From Sorex araneus (taxonomy: Eukaryota; Chordata; Mammalia; Eulipotyphla; Soricidae), in NCBI RefSeq assembly GCF_027595985.1, contig NC_073311.1:29911892-29975891 (forward strand): 64,000 nucleotides of DNA. The letters are read 5' to 3'. Below, piece after piece: positions 53,220-64,000 of this stretch (position 1 is its first letter; every line of letters starts with the position of its first letter). The notes beneath the pieces are model-generated. The model ran no database searches. It was not told the DNA's origin and worked only from the letters and a program-made list of their open reading frames with translations. The position numbers and the translations under genes are program-made.

Positions 53220-53941
53220 TTCTAAATTTTTAAAAACTGTCCAAATAACATGGTTTAAGTCTCCCACCCAGATGCACTACAAGCCCCAAATTGGATTTTT
53301 ACGTATAGCAATTAACATTTTTGTTCATAAATTCTTTTGAATTGGTTTTCCAGTCACATAAGTTGAATAGCAACACATTTAAAACATTCAAATGTATTTT
53401 GGACATTTTGTAATCCAAGAAAATCTTTTTTCAATGCAATATTTTGTTTGTCAAGAGTCAGTTTGACAGTAATTAAAGAGAAATGAGAAACTGGAACTGA
53501 TTACGGCCACAGCAGGAGCACATACCAGGAATTTCTTTTCTCACATTCTGGGTTTTATTATTATATTTTTTGAAAATTTACAAACACAAAAAACTGAAGT
53601 TTAACAAGTTTTTTTTTTTTTTAAATCTTGCATGATCTTTGTCTGAGATGATCTCCTACTACTTCCTCTTACTCATCTGCTGCATTTCCACCAAATTCCT
53701 TGCTGAGCTCCCATCCCAGCATCTTTTCTCTTACCATTGTCTGCCTAGAATATTCTTTCAAAAGTGTGGGTTCCTGAACCTTTAGAATTTTTTCCTCAAA
53801 CAAATTGAATCCAAACACAATGAAAAACTGAAGAAAGGGTAAGGTTAAATATCTGTGAAGAAATAAAAAACTGACCATAGGTCAGAACTTAGTAAATGAA
53901 AAACCAGTTCTCAAAAGAGGATTAAAAAAAAAAAAAATGTA

Positions 53942-54120
53942 GGGTCTAGAGCGATAGCACAGCAAGTAGGGAGTTTACCTTGCATGTGGCCGACCCGGGT
54001 TGGATTCCCAGCATCCCATATGGTCCCCTGAGCACCACCAGGAGTAATTCCTGAGTGCAGAGCCAGGAATAACCCCTGTGTATTGCCGGGTGTAACTCCC
54101 CCCCCCAAAACAAAAGCAAA
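53942..54120 (+). mobile_element. young SINE, short-tail type
   Basis: 'gtctagagcgatagcacagc' to 'ccgggtgtaactccccccc', then A-rich tail. Flanked by aaaaaaatgta repeats. Confidence 0.9.
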
Positions 54121-54134
54121 AAAAAAAATGTAAG

Positions 54135-54225
54135 TGGTCAGGGAGAGAGTACAGTGAATAAGGCACTTAATTTGCATGCAGCTGATCTTGATTGGATCCA
54201 TGACACTACATAATGCCCCTTGGAC
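54135..54225 (+). repeat. SINE 5' fragment, forward
   Basis: Only the head and B-box region remain ('gtcagggagagagtacagtg'). Confidence 0.55.
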
Positions 54226-54367
54226 TATGTATTCAACACACCTATAGGCCATTGCCTTCTTAAAATTATGGGCTCAGTATCAGCATATAAAAGGACAGAT
54301 TGTCCAGATTTCAGGAAGAGTAATAAGGATAAGGATAATAAGGATAAGGAAAATAATAAGGATAATA

Positions 54368-54618
54368 ATCACTATCACAGTATCACTGTCATCCCATTGC
54401 TCAACGATTTGATCAAGCAGGCACTCATAATGTCTCCATTGGGAGATTTGTTACTGTTTTTGGCATAACGAATATGCCACAGGTAGCTTGTCAGCCTCTG
54501 CCGTGCGGGAGAGATACTCTCGGTAGCTTGCCGGGCTCTCTGAGTGGGACAGAGGAATTGAACCCTGGCCAGCCTCGTACAAGACAAATGCCCTACCCAC
54601 TGTGCTATCGCTTTCAGC
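54368..54618 (-). mobile_element. SINE, long-tail type, reverse
   Basis: 'tatcactgtcatcccattgc' to 'gtgctatcgctttcagcg'. Inserted in the GATAA repeat. Confidence 0.88.
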
Positions 54619-54666
54619 GTTCTGTGGTCAAAGATAATAATAAGGATAATAATATGGATAATAAGG

Positions 54667-54904
54667 ACAGCACTGTCATCCCATTGTTCATCGATTTGCT
54701 TGAGCGGCACCAGTAATGTCTCCATTGTGAGACTTGTTACAGTTTTTGGCATATTGAATATGCCATGGGTAGCTTGCCAGGCTCTGCCATGCGGGCGGGA
54801 TACTCTCAGTAGCTTGCCAGGCTCTCTGAGAGAGACGGAGGAATCAAACTCTGGTTGGCCGCATGCAAGGCAAACGCCCTACCTGCTGTGCTATCGCTCC
54901 AGTC
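54667..54904 (-). mobile_element. SINE, long-tail type, reverse
   Basis: 'agcactgtcatcccattgtt' to 'gtgctatcgctccagtcc'. Second insertion in the same repeat and same orientation; closer to consensus than its neighbour. Confidence 0.9.
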
Positions 54905-54944
54905 CAAGGATAAGAATAAGGATAATAAGACTATGATTCTTTGT

Positions 54945-55130
54945 TTTCATTTGAAGGCCACATCCAGCAGCATGCAGGAGCTATTCCTGGCTCTGAAGTT
55001 CTTAGGAGTGACCACTGGCAGTGCCAAGAGGACCGACCATATGTGGTGTCAGGGACTCAAATCCAAATCACAGCCATCAGGGTGACATACAAGGAAATTG
55101 CCTTTTACTTCCTGTACTATCTCTCCAGCA
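54945..55130 (-). repeat. old SINE, reverse
   Basis: 'gccacatccagcagcatgca' and 'accgaccatatgtggtgtca', ending 'actatctctccagc'. Confidence 0.65.
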
Positions 55131-55517
55131 TGACATTAGTTCCTTTTTTACAAAGGACGAAAGATTTTAAGTATTAAGCACTTGACAAAATGTGCACCCA
55201 TACAATGAAGCCCCTTTTGAAAAGCAGGTTAGATATGGGTAGATAAGTTTGTGAGTGACATGACTCTCCCCCAGCCTGTTGAGTTTCCCAGTGTAGACAT
55301 TTGGATGATGAATAATGACTCTCAGCAGATGTCCAAGTCCTACCATAGAATCTGTGATATGAGGATATTGAGGTGAAATTACCCTAGATTTATCTGGGTG
55401 AATCTCAAGTAATCACAAAGTGTTTCCACAGTACAATGAGAGGAGAAATCAGAGCAGAAAAGAGGGGAACAGTAGTAGCATATTTTTAAAAACATTATCT
55501 GTTAGAAAAAAAAATGT

Positions 55518-55675
55518 TTTGATGTTGGGGCTACACGCATCTGTGCTTAGGGATTACTCCTTGAGTTGCTCCAGGGAGCATATGTGGTGTCAGGAATTGA
55601 AAATGGACAATCACAGGCAAAGCAAGTGCCTTAACCTCTGTAAAAAAAATGAATTTATCGCCAGACCCATAACAA
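55518..55675 (-). repeat. old SINE, reverse
   Basis: 'tgtgcttagggattactcct' and 'gtggtgtcaggaattgaaa'. Confidence 0.6.
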
Positions 55676-56289
55676 TATTATTATAGCTTAGTAAATATGT
55701 TTGCAGTAGTATTTAAGATTATAGTATTAATGTAGTGTTATTGCAACCCACCACCACCAAAAATGTCCCTTAATCTTCCACCACTATACTTAAGTCACGA
55801 CTGGTTTGATTTTTATTGCCCCATTCCTCACTCCACTGTTTGTGAATATGTTGTATAATCCAAGACCAAAGCATTGTCATTGTTCGATACTGTCTGTTCC
55901 CTTGTTTTGTCTCTGTATTTTACAGAAGAGTGAGATCATCTGGTATTCTCGCTCTGACTTACTTTGTAGAAGCATACTGTTGAGATGTGCTTCAAAGATA
56001 AAGGAAGGGACCCCGAGTCAAGAAACATGGGTAGCACTTTAAAGCGTAAAAAGACAAGGAAATGGATTTTTCCCCAGAAATCTGAAGGTATTTAGACGTT
56101 AAAAAAAAAAAAAGTTTGATATTGGACTTTTTTCCTCCAGAACTGGAAGAAAATACTTTTGTTTCAAGTCATGACATATTTAGTAATTTGTTATAGCAGC
56201 AATAGGGAACTATTATATCCTGTTAACCTTGGGATAAATAGAGTTGTCATTCAAAATCCAGATCTTTCATTCCAAGAGTTCATTGCTTT

Positions 56290-57310
56290 TCTTATAGGAG
56301 GATCCTTATGGTTAGCACTGACAAATCCAAGCTCTATAAACTGATAAATACAAGTTTTAATATCATTCTTCAAAAATTTAGCAGCAGGCAAATTAGATTA
56401 ATATTAAGTGACATAATTTTTTTTACTTTTTCCATATACCCTCCTGAGTGGGAGAAATTATTTACACATAATATTTCAGGACAAGGGTTGATATCCAAGA
56501 TCTATAAAGCGCTCACAAAACTCACCAATAAAAAAAATCTAATGATCCCATCTGTAAAAGGAGCAACAACATGACCAGACATTTCCCCAAAGAAGACATA
56601 TGAATGGCCACATGTCGAAATGACACATTGAGAAGTCTGGAAAATGCCAGTGTTGGTAGGGTTGTAGTGAGAAAGGAACCCTCATCCACTATTGGCAGGA
56701 ATATCACCTAGTTTAGCCTTTATGGAAAGCAATGTGAAGATCTCTCCAAAAATAGAAATAGAATTCCCATACAATCCAGTACTATGACTTCTTGGCATCT
56801 ATCTTCTTGTCCCCAAAACCAAAAACAGTAATTTTAAAGGCTACATGCATACCTATGTTCATCTCTGCACTTAGTGCAATAACCACGATATAGAAACAAC
56901 CCAAATGCCCAGATGAATGGGTACAGATGAATGAATCAAGAAGTTGGGTACGTATACATAATGGAATATTACGCAGCTCAAAGAAAGAACAAAATCATGC
57001 CATTTTTAGCAACATGAATAGAATTAGAGGATATCATATTATTCTGAGTGAAGTCAGGAGGAAAGGGACAGATAAAGAATTATCTTTCTCATACATTGAG
57101 ACTTAAAGCTACACAGCAAGGTGGTAGCAAAAATCCAAAGGCAACATAATTGGAGAACTGATCCACACAGCTGAGACGGAGGGTATTGAGACAGAGGGCT
57201 ATGGACTGTTGGGGTAGGAATATGGGTACATTGGTAGTGGGTATGGTGTTGAAATCATGTGCAGGAGAAACCGTTATTAATAGTATTGTAAACCACAGAA
57301 TCAACTTTAT
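56290..57310 (+). mobile_element. old L1 ORF2 3' part, degenerate
   Basis: Patches match the end of L1 ORF2: 'acaagggttgatatccaaga', 'gacatttccccaaagaagac', 'tatggaaagcaatgtgaaga', 'taatggaatattacgcagct' and 'tctgagtgaagtcaggagga'. Frames are broken many times. It is older than the copy at 60.9 kb. Confidence 0.75.
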
Positions 57311-57333
57311 TTAACAAACAAATATAATTATTT

Positions 57334-57503
57334 CTTTGTGGTTTGGAGCCACACCCAGTAGTTCTCAGGGTCTTTTCTGGTTCTGTGCTCAATAGTGATC
57401 CAGTCAGTGTGTGGGGAACCATTTGTGATGCAGGGATTGGAACCAGGGCTCAGTGGGCAAAGAAGACAAGTTCCTTAATCCCTATACTATCTCTCTGGCT
57501 TCC
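57334..57503 (-). repeat. old SINE, reverse
   Basis: 'ggagccacacccagtagttc' and 'gcagggattggaaccaggg', ending 'ctatctctctggct'. Confidence 0.65.
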
Positions 57504-57758
57504 AGTTATTTTTTTCTTATATTTAAAATTATTTATCTGATGAGAGCACAGGATCTCAGTTTTGGATGATATATTTAAAAATGATTGGCAAAATAATAGG
57601 AAAAACATAGCCTTAGAAACTGAAATGTATCAATTCAACCTAAACCAAATTAAACGAGCCATCAAATATAAAAATTTGTTTTAAAGATATGTTACTAATG
57701 GTCTGTATTATTTGACAAGTGTCTTCACAAACAAAAGGAAAGAAAGGACTTTTCCAAA

Positions 57759-57957
57759 TGTGTGTGTTTGTGTCTGTGTGTGTCTGTGTGTGTGTGTATT
57801 TGGGATTGATACCTGGTGCTCAGATACTACTCCTGGCTCTGTACATGAGAGTTGCTCCCTATGGTTTATCGGAGGACCACACTGTAATAGGGTTAGAAAC
57901 CAGGCCTCCTGTATGCAAAACACATACTCAGACATTTAAATTATTGTTCTGATCCTT
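57759..57957 (-). repeat. TG microsatellite plus old SINE, reverse
   Basis: TG/CTGTG units to 57798, then a reverse SINE ('ctcagatactactcctggct', 'ggttagaaaccaggcctcc') to about 57957. Confidence 0.65.
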
Positions 57958-58639
57958 TTTTAAAAAAAGTCTTTGAGCTTATAAATTGGTTAAATCTTTA
58001 AGAAGATGTCATTGTTGCCTAATTAATCAGGAACCAGACTGATTTGTTTGACTCTAAATCTTTAGGTCTTGGCTGAGCCATGGATAAGGAAATCAGCAAA
58101 TATTTTGAGTGGTTGATTTAAAAAAACCTCTATCAGATGCTAAATTGTACTTAAAATTATAAATAATAGTGTGATGCATGCCTAATGGACAGAAATCAAT
58201 AAAGATAATGAAAATCAGAAATGCTCAATCAGAGAAGTAACAACACTATCATCTACTAATGTTTATTGTGAGCCAAGTGAAGTGCTGAGTGTTCTAAAAA
58301 CTATCTTATTTAACATAATGGCTTACTATATTTTTCATCTCTTCACCTTAAAGAAGCTAAGACTTAAAGAGATCAAAGTGATTAAAACCAGTTTTCTATG
58401 ATGCCAGCTTCTCTGTTAATTCATTCTGTGATACGACAGTAATATTGTATTACATACTTGTATAGATTATTTTATATAGTTTTATAGTTGATACAGTTGA
58501 AAGTTTACTCTGTAATTTTTAAAGCATTATTAGAAATTTTTTAAAAGTGATTAGTTCCTTCAATAGAAAAGAAGTAATAGGGAACCCCAAAGAGGTAAAA
58601 CAAATGGTCACCATATGTAAAATAATTTAACTAAAATTC

Positions 58640-59640
58640 CAAATAAATCCTAGGAAATGCATGCCAAGCAGCTAAACTTTATGCAATCTTCACAGCTGAA
58701 AGCCAGATGCATCCCCGGGAGGTGCGTGCAGTGAATAACCACCCAGCCCAAACTCCGGCAGCGACACCCTCCCCTATCACTACAGCCACCCAAAATCTCA
58801 ACTTCACCACTTCATGAATATTCTCTGCAGAGACACCAACCTGAGAATAATTTCAGGTATACCAGGTGCACAGGATGAGAACTCTAATGTTTTTCTGTTT
58901 GTTCATTTGTTTGTTTTTGAGTCAGGCTGGGTAGTTTCCCCTTGGATCCCCACACTTCTGGAAGCCCCAGCAGCCATGTCCACCACCATGCCTGTCACCC
59001 TGTGGACTCATTGGCCTAGATCTTGACGTCTCTGGACAGTGCGGCCACATATGCAACCATGTGACGCCTCCTAAAGCAATAAACAGCTTAGTAGATCTTA
59101 GACAAGACTTAACAATTTTGCGATCAAATATAACAATGGTCACATAAATTGATTTTCTGTATCTGCTGATTTTAATATTGTGGCTTTGTTATCTAATCAG
59201 TGTTAATTCTACAGTTGTCTCAACAGTTATGGCTTTTTCTACTGTTGGTGTACAACATCCCATAATCTCAGGCCTAGCTAAACTTGGATGTAAACATTGT
59301 TTTTCTGTTACTGTTACTTTAACTAACTATACTTCCTGTTGTGTAACTGACTTTGATACTGTTTCCATTGACTAAGTTTCCATTGCATATTCTGCCTATG
59401 TGGCTGAATATCATTGGTTAAAACATCAAGCTAGTTAATAAAAGGGGCTGAACAGGCTGCTCTCCAGCACAGCACAGCACAACAACTCCGGACACAGTTA
59501 TGTGATCCTCCCAGAAAAGTACTTCTTTCCCGTGCATATCTTAAATGCCTCAGACTGTCTAACCAAACCTTATTGCAACATATGTTGCAACATTCTACAT
59601 TAAAATAAATTTTAAAAATTAAAAAATTTTAATTATTTGC
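58640..59640 (+). other. possible old LTR or promoter-like repeat
   Basis: A GC-richer block at 58690-59060 is followed at 59410-59480 by CCAAT-like 'atcattggttaaaac', then 'ttaataaaaggggctgaaca' and 'ctctccagcacagcacagc'. These resemble a TATA box and start region. I cannot define ends or a family. Confidence 0.3.
59573..59590. repeat. 18-bp perfect palindrome
   Basis: TTGCAACATATGTTGCAA equals its own reverse complement. Confidence 0.9.
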
Positions 59641-59781
59641 TATTAAATTGCATATTACACAGCAAATTCTAAAAATGTTTATGACACATTTTAGATAATA
59701 GACAACTTTAATAAAACATTCAGAAACTAAAAAAAATTAATTGTTTTACTTTAGGAATAATCAAAAATTGCAAAATCAGGA

Positions 59782-59935
59782 ACAAGAAAGGTAGCACAAG
59801 GGCCAGGCACTTGCATACATGCAAATGAACCCCGTTCATGTGGTCACCAGAACAGCACCAGGAGTGATCTCTGTACACACATCCAGGACTAAGCCCTAAA
59901 CACAGCTCGTGTAACTCAAACACCATCTCCCCTCA
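59782..59935 (+). repeat. old SINE, forward
   Basis: 'gggccaggcacttgcataca', 'agcaccaggagtgatctctg', then 'catccaggactaagccctaa'. Confidence 0.6.
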
Positions 59936-60184
59936 CACATATCAAATTAATAAAATAAAATGACAGGTCTTCCTTCCAGTAAACTGGTGTGAGTTTAAGA
60001 GTGGCACATTAAGTATCAAAGACATGGGAGGATCAAATTCTCCTATAAATGAATATTATCACTTGAACATAAATATTTTATGTTTATATTTGTATGTTTC
60101 CTAACTCATGAGGAAAAGTACACCAAATTGTTAACTGATTAATCTCTAAATGGATAAGTTTGTGATTAGTTTTATTTTCTTTGT

Positions 60185-60346
60185 TTTTGTTTTTAGACAA
60201 CATTGCTAATAATCAGAGACCACTCCTGGCTCTGTGCTCAGGGATCACTTTTGCCAGTGCTTAGAAGAATATATGTGATGCCAGGTTGAACGCAGGTTGT
60301 TCACATGCAAGACAAACTCCCTAAACCTGTATTGTCTCTTCTGCCC
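60185..60346 (-). repeat. old SINE, reverse
   Basis: 'ccactcctggctctgtgctc' and 'atgcaagacaaactccctaa', ending 'tctcttctgcccc'. Confidence 0.65.
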
Positions 60347-60905
60347 CTATTATTAATTTTTATTTCTGTGATTTTATTGATGTACATTTTATAATTTCAA
60401 AAACAGGTTAATTTTACTTTTTAAAAAGTAAAGCAAGAAAAACTAAAATCACTGAAAGAATAAACTTACACATCTCCATTCTAAATCTCTATTCACTGAT
60501 CAGCTTATACAAACCTAGATTGATTCTGTTACTGCATAAAATCCAATCATTTTGACTTGGCATCCAAGATAATTTCACATCTGGTCTTTGTATGTTAATT
60601 GCTTCATTATGCACTTCTGTTTCTCATAGGCCTCTCTGAATACTTTTGGAAAATGTCAAACCTTTTTTTCTTCTACGATACTAAAGAACCTCTAATTTGG
60701 TCATTCCTGAAAAAGGTTACCTTTTTTGGAAAGCCTTTACAGCTCCCTTTAGAAGTTCGGGCTCTCAACATTATCTTTAACTGATCCTCCTAATGTTTTT
60801 GTAGTTCCTGCTATCACTGTAAATCATATATTTGCAACACTCTAGGTAAATAAAAGTACCATGCATGAAATCTGTGCTTTCCCTGTTTCTTAGGAGCTAT
60901 AAGAA

Positions 60906-61514
60906 TTGGTAATAAAAGAAATAACAAAAATTAGAGCAGAAAGTAACAACATGGAAACCCAGAAAACAATCCGAAATTTCAATGTAACCAAGAGCTGGTT
61001 CTTTGAGGAAATAAACAAGATTGAAAAACCGCTAGCAAGACTCACAAAAAAAGAAAGAGAGAGAACCCTAATAAATCGAATCAGAAATGAAAAGAGGGTA
61101 TCACAACAGAAACCAATGAAATTCAAAAGATCATCAGACTACTTTGAAAGTCTATATGCCACGAAACAAGAAAACCTAAAAGAAATGGGTGACTTCCTTA
61201 ATTCCTACAATCTCCCGAGACTGAACCAAGAAGATTTGGAATACCTGAATAGACCCATTAATATCAAGGAAATTGAAACTGTAATCAAAAGTCTCCCCAA
61301 AAACAAAAGTCCAGGTCCAGATGGATTCACTGGCGAATTCTTCCAAACATTTAAAGAGGACATGTTGCCAGCTCTTCTCAAGCTTTTCCAGGAAATTGAA
61401 GAAACAGGAATTCTCCCAAACAGTTTCTATGAGGCACATATCTCCCTAATGCCAAAAGCAAACAAAGATACCACCAAGAAAGAAAATTATAGAATTATAG
61501 ACCAATATCCCTGA
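60906..61514 (+). pseudogene. L1 ORF2 reverse transcriptase fragment 1
   Basis: 202 codons of pre-RT and RT fingers/palm. It ends where a small local repeat (gaattatagaccaat after aattataga) shifts the frame. The following 61515-61818 still resembles ORF2 ('catgaccaagtgggattcat') but in other frames. Confidence 0.88.
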
Positions 61515-61818
61515 TGAACACCAATTCAAAAATCCTCAACAAAATATTAGCAAGTAGAAGCCAACAACTCATCAAAAAGATCATACACCATGACCAAGTG
61601 GGATTCATCCCAGGGATGCAAGGATGGTTTAACATTTGGAAATAAATCAACATAATCCATCATATCAACAAAAGTAAAGATAAAAACCATAAGATCATAT
61701 CAATAGATGCAGAGAAAGCATTTGACAAGATCCAACATTCGTTCATGATGAAAACTCTCACCAAAATGGGTTTTGGAGGAACATTTCTCAAGATAGTCAA
61801 AGCCATCTACCACAACCT

Positions 61819-63733
61819 ATGGCAAGCATTATCCTCAATGGGGAAAAAATAAGGGCCTTTCCTCTAAGATCGGGGACAAGACAAGGATGCTCACTCTCAC
61901 CACTTCTGTTCAATATAATACTGAAAGTACTTGCAATAGCTATTAGGCAAGAAAAAGATATTAAGGGCATCCAGATAGGAAAGGAAGAAATCAAACTCTC
62001 ACTATTTGCAGATGATATGATACTATATCTAGAAAAGCCTAAAGCCTCTACTAAGAAACTCTTAAAAACAATAGACTTGTTTTTAAGCTATAAAATCAGT
62101 ACCACAAAATCCATGGCCTTCCTATATGCAAACAATGAGACAGAGGAGAGGGACATGAAAAAAGCAATCCCATTCACAATGGTGCCCCAGAAAATCAAGT
62201 ACCTCGGAATTAGCTTAACAAAGGAAGTAAAGGACCTCTACAAAGAAAACTATAAAATGCTACTCCATGAAATAAAAGAGGACATAAGGAAATGGAAACA
62301 AATCCCCTGCTTGTGGATAGGAGAATCAACATTGTCAAAATGGCAATGCTCCCCAAAGCATTATTCAGATTCAACGCGATTCCTATAAAGATACCCATAA
62401 AATTCTTCAAAGAAATGGATCAATCAATCCTGAAATCCATATGGAACAACAAACGCCCATGGATAGCTAAAACAATTATTGGGAAAAATTTGATGAGAGG
62501 CATCACCCTCCCCAACCTTAAACTTTACTACAAAGAGGTAACAGAACAGCATGGTAATGGAACAAAAGCAGACCTGCAGACCAAAGGAACAGGGTGGAAT
62601 ATTCCTACACACAACCCCAAATGTATGATCATCTAATCTTTGATAAGGGAGCAAGAAATGTGAAATGGAGCAAGGAAAGCCTCTTTAACAAATGGTGCTG
62701 GCATAACTGGACAACCACATGCAAAAGAATGAGTTTAGGCCTCGACCTGACACCATGCACAAAAGTCAGATCAAAATGGATGAAAGACCTCAACATCAGA
62801 CCACAATCCATAAGGTACATCAAAGACAAGGTCGGCAAAAGCCCTCCACGATATTGAAGCTAAAGGTATCTTCAAAGATGCCGTGCAACTGATCAACCAA
62901 ATGGAAACAGAGATAAACAAATGGGACTACATTAAACTAAGAAGCTTCTGCACCACAAAAGATACAGTGACCAGAATACAAAGACAATCTACAGAATGGA
63001 AAAGTATATTCACCCAATACCCATCTGATAAGGGGTTGATATCAAGGGTATATAAGGCACTGATTGAACTCTACAAGAAGAAAACATCCAACCCCATCAG
63101 AAAATGGGGCGAAGAAATGAACAGAAACTTTCCCAAGGAAGAGATATGAATGGTCAAAAGGCACATGAAAAAGTGCTCTGCATCACTAATCATCAGAGAG
63201 ATGCAGATCAAAACAACCATGAGATACCACCTCACTCCACAGAGTCTGGCACACATCCAAAAGAATAAAATCAACCACTGTTGGCGAGGATGTGGGGAGG
63301 AAGGGGCCCTTCTACACTGCTGGTGGGAATGCCGACTGGTTCAGCCCTTTTGGAAAACAATATGGACGCTTCTCAAAAAATTAGGAATGGAGCTCCCATT
63401 TGACCCAGCAATACCACAGCAATACCCAGAGAAGCAAAAAAGTATAGTCGAAGTGACATCTGCACTTATATGTTCATCGGAGCACTGTTTACAATTGCCA
63501 GAATCTGGAAAAAACCTGAGTGCCCGAGAACAGATGACTGGTTAAAGAAACTTTGGTACATCTATACAATGGAACACTATGCAGCTGTTAGAAAATATGA
63601 AGTTATAAACTTTGCATATAAGTGGATCAACATGGAAAGTATCATGCTAAGTGAAATGAATCAGAAAGAGAGAGACAGACATAGAAAGATTGCACTCATC
63701 TGTGGAATATCAAATAACAGAGTAGGAGACTAA
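61819..63733 (+). pseudogene. L1 ORF2 remainder, frameshifted
   Basis: RT palm with [15 protein letters not shown] and LFADDMIL (61819-62388). The frame then shifts near 62300, 62600, 62860 and 63430, and there is an in-frame stop near 63147. The end (IYTMEHYAAVRKYE) is the usual ORF2 C-terminus. Confidence 0.88.
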
Positions 63734-64000
63734 CACCCAAGAATCGTAGAAATAAGTACCAGGAGGTTGGCTCCATGGCTTGGAAGCTAGCCGCACATGC
63801 TGGGGGAAAAGGCAGCTCATATAGAGAAGATAACACCAAGTAAAGTGTGGTTGGAGATCCAGCTTGGGAAGGGAGATACATGCTGAGAGTAGACTAGAGA
63901 CTGAACTCAATGGCCATTCTGTACCCCTATTACAAACCACAACACCCAAAAGGAGAGAGAGAACAAAAGGGAATACCCTGCCACAGAGGTGTGGTGGGGT

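Larger units (their letters stand above)
54318..54935. repeat. (GATAAK)n microsatellite broken by two SINEs
   Basis: Three blocks of GATAAG/GATAAT repeats (about 54318-54367, 54631-54666 and 54906-54935) are separated by two reverse long-tail SINEs. Confidence 0.88.
49026..60890. other. intergenic DNA downstream of TMTC3
   Basis: I find no coding exon or RNA gene. It consists of SINEs, old L1 pieces and microsatellites listed separately, with unique AT-rich DNA between them. The longest unique runs are 49030-50100, 51180-51540, 51760-52800, 53235-53940 and 57960-58640. Confidence 0.8.
60900..64000 (+). mobile_element. 5'-truncated L1, ORF2 degenerate, runs off the edge
   Basis: Starts within the ORF2 region before the reverse transcriptase. 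Frames carry, in order, the pre-RT segment ([20 protein letters not shown]), the RT start ([13 protein letters not shown]), [14 protein letters not shown] with the catalytic FADD, and the C-terminal region with the Cys-rich [16 protein letters not shown]. They are spread over at least four frames with a TGA near 63147, so it is dead. The 3' UTR from 63734 includes the GA-rich 'aaaaggagagagagaacaaa' and continues past the window. Confidence 0.92.

Overview
This window is ordinary mammalian genomic DNA: split genes with GT-AG introns, a CpG-rich promoter, and dense SINE and LINE-1 (L1) interspersion. The dominant SINE has a tRNA-derived head and a tail ending in a 'gggtgtgaccc' + A-rich stretch. 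I recognise it from memory as the shrew SINE family, so the source is most likely a shrew (Soricidae, probably Sorex). No database search was run.

Layout. (1) 1-3270, minus strand: the 5' end of CEP290 (centrosome/cilium transition-zone protein). Coding exons 2, 3 and 4 are readable with correct splice sites, a non-coding exon 1 is probable, and the rest of the gene runs off the left edge. (2) About 2520-4450: a CpG island that acts as a head-to-head promoter for CEP290 (leftward) and TMTC3 (rightward). It contains a near-consensus ZNF143-type motif. (3) 3290-49025, plus strand: the complete TMTC3 gene (endoplasmic-reticulum O-mannosyltransferase for cadherins). It has a non-coding exon 1, then 13 coding exons whose phases all join to give one 916-residue reading frame, then a roughly 3.5 kb 3' UTR. 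(4) 49026-64000: gene-free DNA downstream of TMTC3, made of SINEs, old L1 pieces, microsatellites and, at the right edge, a 3.1 kb degenerate L1 ORF2.

Mobile elements give the region most of its structure. Three solo endogenous-retrovirus LTRs lie in TMTC3 introns. Two belong to one family and have 6-bp target duplications; the third is of another family with a 4-bp duplication. Intron 6 carries an L1 with an intact ORF1 but an ORF2 that is cut off early, next to an older L1 whose 5' UTR contains two 165-bp monomers. All of these lie antisense to TMTC3. Several tiny L1 3' ends have clear target duplications, and one has a 5' inversion.

TMTC3 and CEP290 share a promoter but have no known joint biochemical pathway. 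I found no bacterial-type system, CRISPR array or novel gene cluster. The most interesting items are details of retroelement structure, a 5S rRNA retropseudogene fragment, an upstream ORF in TMTC3, and the promoter architecture.
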